A stretch of 31,478 bases of DNA from JALYRV01 sp036675475 (lineage in GTDB: Bacteria > Acidobacteriota > Vicinamibacteria > Vicinamibacterales > SCN-69-37). The notes below the pieces were generated by a model. The model ran no database searches. It was not told the DNA's origin and saw nothing but the letters and a program-made list of their open reading frames with translations. Positions 26,782-31,478 of this stretch are shown here, in pieces (position 1 is the stretch's first letter; each line of letters starts with the position of its first letter). Where the stretch lies: contig JAKFEY010000051.1 in assembly GCA_036675475.1 (NCBI GenBank), positions 1 through 31,478 on the forward strand, given 5' to 3'. The translations under genes were made by a program, and so were the position numbers.

Positions 26782-27822
26782 TCAGTGGGCTCCATGCCAG
26801 ACGAGCGCTTGTGGCGCGCGGGAGGCGGTCGTGGCGGTATGCGCCGGGGGATCGAGATCGGGCGTGCGATTGCCAGTCGGGCGACGCATCGCCAGGCGCG
26901 CGGCCTGGCGGTCGAAGGTATTCGGCTCGGTGCGCGCGTTCGAGTTCATCACCGACGTGATGCCGCTCACGTGCTGGCATCCGAGCGTGTGCCCGAGCTC
27001 GTGCATCCGGAGCGATCGATGAAACGCGCTCGGGCCGGCTTCGAAGTCGCGATCGAGCATGATCACGCCGCTCGTGACCTCGCCATCGGCCGTCGTCGAC
27101 CAGCGCGCGTAGCCCCAGAAGCCGGTGGCCGTCGTCAGCCCCTTCTGGCGCGTGACGACGATGCGGCGGTCCTGGCGCGGCGTGACGGCGGCGCCGGCGT
27201 CGGCGAGCTGCGTGGACACCGAGGCCAGCGGCCCAAGCGCGCCGGCCGTCAGCAGCTCGTATCCGAGGCGCATGTCCGCGATGATCTGGTCGGCCTCGGC
27301 GGTGGAGACCGTTTCCTCGAGCGCCTGATACGTGCTCGCGTTCACGTCGGTGAACTGCAGCACGCGGCGCTCGACGACCAGGCCCGGCGCGCTCGTCCAT
27401 CGCGTCAGGCCGGAGGACGAGTGCCGGAACATCTGATCGAACGAGGTCAGATCGAAGGCAGGGCTTGCCGGGATCAGCGACAGGCGAACGCCGCTGGCGG
27501 GCGCGGCGATGCCGGTTTCGCGCGTAACAAATCCCGCTGCGCTGAGTACCGTGCGGTTGAGCCCGGAGAGCGGGAACCCGACCGCGAACGCGCCGGTTGA
27601 TTCCGACCGTCCCACCAGCGTGCCCGAAACCGTGAACGAGACGGTGCCCGCGGGCGCGTCGTCGATCGCGTTGATGAGGGTACCGGTCGTGGTGAAGCCG
27701 CCCGGCGTGGGCGCGCCGCCGGAGGGCTGATTCTGGTCGCGCGGGGCGGTGGGCCCGCTGCTGCTGCCGCATGCGGCAGCCAGCACGGCCACCAGTACGG
27801 CGATCGATGCGCGAGACCCCAC
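26782..27822 (-). CDS. metzincin-like zinc metalloprotease, probable lipoprotein
   Basis: Predicted 346-residue exported protein. The N-terminus ends in VLAAAC (Cys18) followed by GSSSG, resembling a lipoprotein signal, though -3 is Ala. A carboxypeptidase-like beta domain with Thr/Gly-rich strands covers about 42-115. The zinc motif HELGHTLGCQH (274-284) has the HExxHxxxxxH arrangement of metzincins, with a likely Met-turn at SVMN (290-293). The start is GTG at 27822. It is divergent from the peroxiredoxin gene and 2 bp upstream of gdhA. A peptide-supplying extracytoplasmic protease next to glutamate dehydrogenase is a plausible pairing, but the substrate is unknown. Confidence 0.82.
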   Translation of the reverse strand: MGSRASIAVLVAVLAAACGSSSGPTAPRDQNQPSGGAPTPGGFTTTGTLINAIDDAPAGTVSFTVSGTLVGRSESTGAFAVGFPLSGLNRTVLSAAGFVTRETGIAAPASGVRLSLIPASPAFDLTSFDQMFRHSSSGLTRWTSAPGLVVERRVLQFTDVNASTYQALEETVSTAEADQIIADMRLGYELLTAGALGPLASVSTQLADAGAAVTPRQDRRIVVTRQKGLTTATGFWGYARWSTTADGEVTSGVIMLDRDFEAGPSAFHRSLRMHELGHTLGCQHVSGITSVMNSNARTEPNTFDRQAARLAMRRPTGNRTPDLDPPAHTATTASRAPQALVWHGAH

Positions 27823-27839
27823 GATCCAAGCTTACTACC

Positions 27840-27848
27840 TGCTATGAT
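27840..27848 (+). promoter_or_regulatory. candidate extended -10 promoter of the peroxiredoxin gene
   Basis: TGCTATGAT matches an extended -10 (TGn plus TATGAT, 5 of 6 to TATAAT) 21 nt before the ATG. No convincing -35 is at the usual distance (27820-27825). The transcript would begin close to the GGAGG at 27855-27859. Confidence 0.4.
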
Positions 27849-27869
27849 GCCCCCGGAGGCTTCGTCTTG

Positions 27870-28418
27870 ATGATCAGAACGTTCGTCATGTCCGCAGCCT
27901 TCGGGATAGCGACATTCGCCATGGCTCCGCAGGCACCGCAGACTCCGTCTCCTGACACCGGCCTCACGGCCGGCGATCGGGCTCCGGATTTCGAGCTCAA
28001 GGGCTCGGACGGCAAGACCTGGCGCCTGCGCGATCTCAAGGGCAGGACGGTGGTCATTGCCTGGTTCCCGAAGGCGTTTACCGGGGGTTGAACGGCCGAG
28101 TGCAAGTCGCTCCGTGCGAGCGGCGACGCGATTCGGCAGTTCGATGTGGCCTACTTCATGGCCAGCACCGACACGCTCGAAGACAACACGAAGTTTGCGC
28201 AGATGCACGAGGCGGATTTCCCGATCCTCGCGGATCCCGATCGGAAGGTCGCAACCGCCTACGGCGTGATCCCCGAAGGCCGCCAGACCGCATCGCGCTG
28301 GACGTTCTACATCGGGCCCGACGGGAAGATTCTTTTCGTCGACAAGAAGGTTCAGGCGCAGACGGCCGGCGACGCCATCGCCGCCAAGCTGGCCGAACTG
28401 GGCGTCAAGAAACGATAG
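27870..28418 (+). CDS. selenocysteine-containing peroxiredoxin (AhpC/TSA, PrxQ-like), exported
   Basis: Thiol/selenol peroxidase reducing H2O2 and organic peroxides. The frame from ATG 27870 (GGAGG at 27855-27859, 10 nt upstream) to 28418 contains one in-frame TGA at 28089-28091, codon 74. Both sides belong to one thioredoxin-fold domain: APDFELKGSDGKTWRL and VVIAWFPKAFTGG before it, TAECKSLR, FMASTDTLEDN and FPILADPDRKVATAYGV after it. The TGA sits exactly where the peroxidatic Cys is in FPKAFTxGCT-type peroxiredoxins, so it most likely encodes selenocysteine (Sec74), with Cys78 as candidate resolving residue (U-x-x-x-C). A SECIS-like hairpin follows at 28106-28127. Residues 1-20 look like a signal peptide, so it acts outside the cytoplasm. 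The alternative is a nonsense mutation or sequencing error. Confidence 0.85.
28106..28127 (+). promoter_or_regulatory. candidate bacterial SECIS element
   Basis: A stem-loop starts 14 nt after the TGA. GTC (28106-28108) pairs with GAC (28125-28127), GCTC (28109-28112) pairs with GAGC (28118-28121), with a 3-nt GGC bulge and a CGTGC apical loop (28113-28117) that contains GU, as expected for SelB binding. The loop lies about 21 nt after the TGA, within the range for bacterial SECIS. It lies inside the coding sequence. Confidence 0.6.
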
Positions 28419-28425
28419 CCTTCGC

Positions 28426-28463
28426 ACTTACAATCCTGACGGCTTTTCGTCAGGATTGTAAGT
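28426..28463. terminator. perfect 16-bp hairpin after the peroxiredoxin gene
   Basis: Arms 28426-28441 (ACTTACAATCCTGACG) and 28448-28463 are perfectly complementary around the loop GCTTTT. It starts 8 nt after the peroxiredoxin stop, consistent with a terminator, but no T tract follows the stem. The AT-rich arms stand out from the surroundings, so an operator-type dyad is also possible. Confidence 0.55.
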
Positions 28464-28542
28464 ACGCCATTTCGGCCATTTCTTCGCCAAGCTTCCGTAA
28501 ACCTCTGCAGCTTCGCGTCTTACGCGCCGATAAGGCGACGGT

Positions 28543-29109
28543 ATGGCGCTTGCTCATACGACCCCTCAAATGATAGTTCCCGGGTTGGAGACCCGCCGCG
28601 GCGAGGCGGGGCTCAGCCTTCTTGAAGTGCTGATTGTCGGCGCGCTCGTGGCGACCGTCTCGGCGATTGCCGTGCCGATGATGGGCGCCGCGGTGGCGCG
28701 CTATCGGACGGGGAGCGCCGCGCGCGAAGTCGCGGGCCAGATCCGATCGGCCCGCCTCGCGGCCGTCAGCACGAACCGCCAGATGATCGTCCGGTTCAAC
28801 TGCCCGGTGGCGCGCGCGTACCGGTTCATCGAAGTGACGGGCGATCCCGCGATCGACGACGCGGCCCTGGCCGTCAGGTGCGCGTTTCCGCCGGCCGATG
28901 CGGATCCGGCCACGCTGCCCAACAGCGACGGCCCGCTGCGGTATTTGCCGGACACCATCACCTTTGGCGCGACGCAGGATTTGCGCATCGCGCCCACGGG
29001 CACCGTCACGCCCCTTACGGGCGGCATGCCCGCTGTCATCGGAGTCACCAATGGCGCAATGGCTGGACAGATCACGGTCTCGGTCGCGGGCCGTGTGCAG
29101 GCGCAATAG
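28543..29109 (+). CDS. fimT: type IV pilus minor pilin, FimT/GspH family
   Basis: Predicted 188-residue prepilin that would be processed by the PilD peptidase and inserted into the pilus tip complex. The cleavage site is after Gly23 in GEAG|LSLLEVLIVG, with the needed Glu at +5, followed by a hydrophobic helix to about residue 45. The rest is the GspH/FimT beta domain (QIRSARLAAVSTNRQMIVRF is typical). ATG 28543 has AAGG about 7 nt upstream; ATG 28570 would give a shorter leader. It is the first gene of the minor pilin operon. Two short hairpins (CGCGT-ctt-ACGCG and CGCC-gataa-GGCG) directly precede the start. Confidence 0.85.
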   Translation: MALAHTTPQMIVPGLETRRGEAGLSLLEVLIVGALVATVSAIAVPMMGAAVARYRTGSAAREVAGQIRSARLAAVSTNRQMIVRFNCPVARAYRFIEVTGDPAIDDAALAVRCAFPPADADPATLPNSDGPLRYLPDTITFGATQDLRIAPTGTVTPLTGGMPAVIGVTNGAMAGQITVSVAGRVQAQ

Positions 29110-29521
29110 CCGTCGCGCCGGCGGCGATCGCGGCTTCACGCTGGTCGAGGTGCTGATCGCCATGTCGATCATGACGGTGGGCCTGGTGGCCGTCGCGCAG
29201 CTGATGGCGGTGTCGGCGCAGTCGCACCGGCTCGGCCGGATGACGTCGGACGGCGCGCGGCTGGCCGCCGCCAAGATCGAAGAGCTGGTCAAGTTGAACA
29301 TGAGCTCGCACCCGTCGGTGCAGATCACGCCGGCGTCGCCCAATTCACTGGCGCAGAACGTCACCAACTTCTGGGATATGAGCGGCCAGTACACGCGCCG
29401 CTGGCAGCTGTCGGCGGGGCCCACCGCCAACACGCGCCGTCTCACGGTGCGCGTCGTGCCTCCCGTGGGGCTCCCTCTTGCCAAGAACGTGGAAGTGACC
29501 ACGATCCTGCGGCGCTGGTGA
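29051..29521 (+). CDS. pilV: type IV pilus modification/minor pilin PilV
   Basis: Predicted 156-residue prepilin with cleavage site GGDRG|FTLVEVLIAMSIMTVGLVAVAQL and Glu at +5. ATG 29051 is preferred because GGAG lies 6 nt upstream; it gives a 28-residue basic leader and overlaps fimT by 59 bp. A GTG at 29093 would give a more usual short leader. The C-terminal part is small, with Thr/Arg-rich strands. It lies between fimT and pilW in the minor pilin operon. Confidence 0.85.
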   Translation: MAQWLDRSRSRSRAVCRRNSRRAGGDRGFTLVEVLIAMSIMTVGLVAVAQLMAVSAQSHRLGRMTSDGARLAAAKIEELVKLNMSSHPSVQITPASPNSLAQNVTNFWDMSGQYTRRWQLSAGPTANTRRLTVRVVPPVGLPLAKNVEVTTILRRW

Positions 29522-29528
29522 CGAGCAG

Positions 29529-30167
29529 ATGAAGCAGGCAAAGGGTTTCACGCTCGTCGAACTCCTGATGGCGATGGCCGTGGCCTCCGCGATCATGGGG
29601 ACCGCGCTGGTGCTGGCCACGCAGGTGCAGAAGTCCTTCCTCTCGCAGGTGGATGGCGCCGCCGTGCAGCAGGAGGCGCGCTACGCCATGGACTGGATCA
29701 CGCGCGCGCTCCAGTCGGCCGGCAGCAACGCGTCCGAGATTACGGTGGCCGCCTGTCCGGTGGCCGGCACGCCCTTCCGCGCGATCCGGCGGGATCCCAA
29801 CGCTGACGGCGTGCACAGCGACGTGCGCCTCAATTCCGACATCGGCCCGCCCAACGGCTTGCTCGGCGGCCTCGCCGGCGCGTGCACCGAAGCGGGGGAA
29901 GACGTGACGATCTCGCACGACGCCGCCACCCGCACGATCAGGCGGCGCGACAACAACCTCGACGCCGCCGCCGTGCCGATGAGCGACACCATCATCACGC
30001 AGCTGCTCTTCCAGTATTTCCGCGCCAGCGGCGCGGTCGCGGTCTCCGACGACCAGACCGCGTCGGTGCGCGTCACGATCACGGCCAGCACGCCGGCCCC
30101 CGACGGCAACACAGGGCTGCCGCGCACCTTCACCCTTGTGTCGGATGTGCGGATGCGCGCGAGATGA
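29529..30167 (+). CDS. pilW: type IV pilus minor pilin PilW
   Basis: Predicted 212-residue prepilin with a short leader, MKQAKG|FTLVELLMAMAVASAIMG, and Glu at +5. The region QQEARYAMDWITRALQSAGSN is characteristic of PilW, followed by a beta-rich domain with Cys at ACP and GACTE that could form a disulfide. It starts 7 bp after pilV. Its TGA overlaps the ATG of the next gene (ATGA at 30164-30167), showing translational coupling. Confidence 0.87.
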   Translation: MKQAKGFTLVELLMAMAVASAIMGTALVLATQVQKSFLSQVDGAAVQQEARYAMDWITRALQSAGSNASEITVAACPVAGTPFRAIRRDPNADGVHSDVRLNSDIGPPNGLLGGLAGACTEAGEDVTISHDAATRTIRRRDNNLDAAAVPMSDTIITQLLFQYFRASGAVAVSDDQTASVRVTITASTPAPDGNTGLPRTFTLVSDVRMRAR

Positions 30168-31478
30168 CGATGCCCACACGGACTTCGATCAGGTCGGAAG
30201 AAGGATTCGCGCTCGTGTTCGTGCTGCTGGCGCTGCTCGTGGTGTCGGGCCTCGGCGCGGCGATGGTGGCGAGCGGCCGCACGGAAGTGCTCGTCAGCGT
30301 CAACCAGGAGCGTGCGGCCCAGGCGCGGGCCGCGGCTGAAGCCGGCCTCAACCACGGCATCTCGCTGGCCATCGACTACGTCGGCAACTGGCAGTCCAAT
30401 GGATTCGCCAACTCCTCGGCCGCCATGACCGCGCTGCTCCGGGGACCGGACGGCGACGCGGGCACGACCGCCGACAACGGCAGCCTCGCGGCGCTTCCGG
30501 GCGGCATTCCCGCGCCGCCGGCGCGGGTCGTGCTGGTGGCCGCGGCCGGCACGGCCTACGAGACGTTCGTGATGGACGAGGACCATCCGCTGCGCGGTCT
30601 CGTCGCCGCCGATCAGACCCGCGTCGGAGAGACCGGCGACGCGACGACCGACACCAACACGCGGATGGTGGTTCGCTCGACCGGTTACGCCGGCGGCGGC
30701 ACCGTCACGGTGCTGGAGGCGATCATCGGCCCGATCATCCTGCCGGCGATCGTGACCAACGACAACCTCACGATTTCCGGCAGCCCGACCATCGGCGGCT
30801 CGAACGGCAGCGTCCACTCGAACACCAACCTGGTCATCTCGGGCAATCCGACGATTACCGAGAATGCGACCGCCACCGGCACGTACACGGCCAGCGGATC
30901 GCCGAACGTGGGCGGGCAGTCCGGCGGCGGACGCACGATCCTGCCGATCCCTCCGGTCGTGGTCGGCGACCATCGTCCGCTGGCCGACTTCATCCTGGAA
31001 TCGGATGGCCGGATGACGCTGCAGGACGGCACCGTGGTGTGCAACGCGTCGGTCACCAACGATGCCTGCAAGACCCTGGGATACGGCTGGGTGTATTCGC
31101 CCTCGGGCGGCTCGTTGGGGCTCCCGCAATGGGACATCACCTCGAACACCGCGCCCAACGCCAACGCGACCTTCTATGTGGAGGGAGACGCCCGCATTTC
31201 AGGCAGTCCGGGCACCGCGCTGATGCCGTTGGCTATCAGCATCGTCGCCGAGGGCGACATCGAGATCTCCGGCAATCCCAACCTGCGGCCCGACCTGCCC
31301 GAGGTGATGCTGGTGTCGCACGGGGACCTGAAGATTTCCGGCGTGCTCGAGCAGCCCATCGCCTTCGAAGGGCAGATGCTGGTGCGCGAGCAGCTGCACA
31401 TCAGCGGCAATCCCACGCTCGCCGGACAAATCCTCGTGGAAAATGTGCCGAGTGTGAGTAATCTGGTGCTGTCGAACA
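30164..31478 (+). CDS. pilX: PilX-like pilus assembly protein with ISGNP repeats, 3' end missing
   Basis: The frame is open from ATG 30164 to the end of the window (438 codons, no stop). The N-terminus SEEGFALVFVLLALLVVSGLG is a PilX-type membrane anchor, followed by a helix RAAQARAAAEAGLNHGISLA. From about residue 200 a Gly/Asn/Ser-rich domain repeats an ISG(S/N)P motif: LTISGSPTIGG, LVISGNPTITE, TASGSPNVGG, ARISGSPG, IEISGNPNLR, LKISGVL and LHISGNPTLAG. Such regular hydrophobic-turn repeats suggest a beta-helix. It is much longer than ordinary PilX, so it is probably a fused or acidobacterial-type assembly protein exposed on the surface (inference). It is the fourth gene of the minor pilin operon. 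Confidence 0.8.
   Translation, partial: MTMPTRTSIRSEEGFALVFVLLALLVVSGLGAAMVASGRTEVLVSVNQERAAQARAAAEAGLNHGISLAIDYVGNWQSNGFANSSAAMTALLRGPDGDAGTTADNGSLAALPGGIPAPPARVVLVAAAGTAYETFVMDEDHPLRGLVAADQTRVGETGDATTDTNTRMVVRSTGYAGGGTVTVLEAIIGPIILPAIVTNDNLTISGSPTIGGSNGSVHSNTNLVISGNPTITENATATGTYTASGSPNVGGQSGGGRTILPIPPVVVGDHRPLADFILESDGRMTLQDGTVVCNASVTNDACKTLGYGWVYSPSGGSLGLPQWDITSNTAPNANATFYVEGDARISGSPGTALMPLAISIVAEGDIEISGNPNLRPDLPEVMLVSHGDLKISGVLEQPIAFEGQMLVREQLHISGNPTLAGQILVENVPSVSNLVLSN

Noticed and set aside
25367..27829. A single 820-codon minus-strand frame covering gdhA and the region upstream
   Set aside because: The first 350 residues are low-complexity, and the same DNA encodes the metzincin-like lipoprotein in another frame; gdhA starts at 26779.
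28146..28418. Separate small gene starting at the ATG at 28146
   Set aside because: It is the C-terminal half of the peroxiredoxin domain, continuous in frame with the part before the TGA, and it has no ribosome-binding site.
28526..28533. GCCGATAA, identical to the FliA (sigma 28) -10 consensus, before fimT
   Set aside because: No TAAA-type -35 at 15 nt, and it lies only 9 nt from the fimT start. The bases also form a small GGCG/CGCC hairpin that explains them.
29681..31129. Long minus-strand open frame opposite the pilin genes
   Set aside because: The plus strand carries clear prepilin motifs and an uninterrupted PilX-like frame; the opposite frame is compositionally random.

Overview
This is a GC-rich (roughly two-thirds G+C) bacterial chromosomal window with dense, ordinary gene packing and no phage, insertion sequence or CRISPR array. 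It most likely comes from an Acidobacteriota genome, probably Vicinamibacteria-like (inference). The markers are an ABC-type permease of the acidobacterial duplicated orphan permease (MacB/FtsX) kind, a secreted Tricorn-type protease, a standalone EgtB/EgtD pair, a Prx-type selenoprotein, and dispersed GGCGGG..CCCGCC palindromes.

Layout. 1-1039: 3' part of a secreted M28 peptidase gene, facing a leftward block across a short palindrome. 10956 down to 1079 (minus strand): a protein quality-control cluster in the order tig-clpP-clpX-lon-engB-rho-hybrid histidine kinase, with overlapping or closely spaced genes. Two sequence-related, covarying ~70-nt hairpins end exactly 9 nt before the ATG of tig and of clpX. 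11071-11157: tRNA-Leu(UAG). 11554-15322 (plus): a tight operon of a secreted small protein, Ku (NHEJ), EgtB and EgtD (ergothioneine). 15323-18451 (minus): Spy/CpxP-like periplasmic protein and the orphan permease. 18491-21802 (plus): Tricorn protease homolog. 21842-23647 (minus): WYL regulator and TMEM175-like channel. 23725-24252 (plus): retropepsin-like protease. 24298-27822 (minus): ankyrin protein, a 64-residue unknown, glutamate dehydrogenase and a metzincin-like lipoprotein. 27870-28418 (plus): a peroxiredoxin whose peroxidatic residue is encoded by an in-frame TGA, followed by a SECIS-like hairpin, so a selenoprotein. 28543-31478 (plus): minor pilin operon (FimT/GspH, PilV, PilW, PilX-like); the last gene runs off the window and carries ISGNP repeats.

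How the genes work together. The leftward cluster combines nascent-chain folding (trigger factor), two ATP-dependent proteases (ClpXP, Lon), ribosome assembly (EngB) and transcription termination (Rho). Ku plus ergothioneine synthesis and the selenoperoxiredoxin suggest investment in oxidative or desiccation damage tolerance (inference). Several proteases (M28, Tricorn, metzincin, retropepsin) and glutamate dehydrogenase fit a peptide- and amino-acid-using heterotroph.

The observations most worth checking are the TGA-containing peroxiredoxin, the paired covarying hairpins before tig and clpX, and the apparent AUU start of engB.
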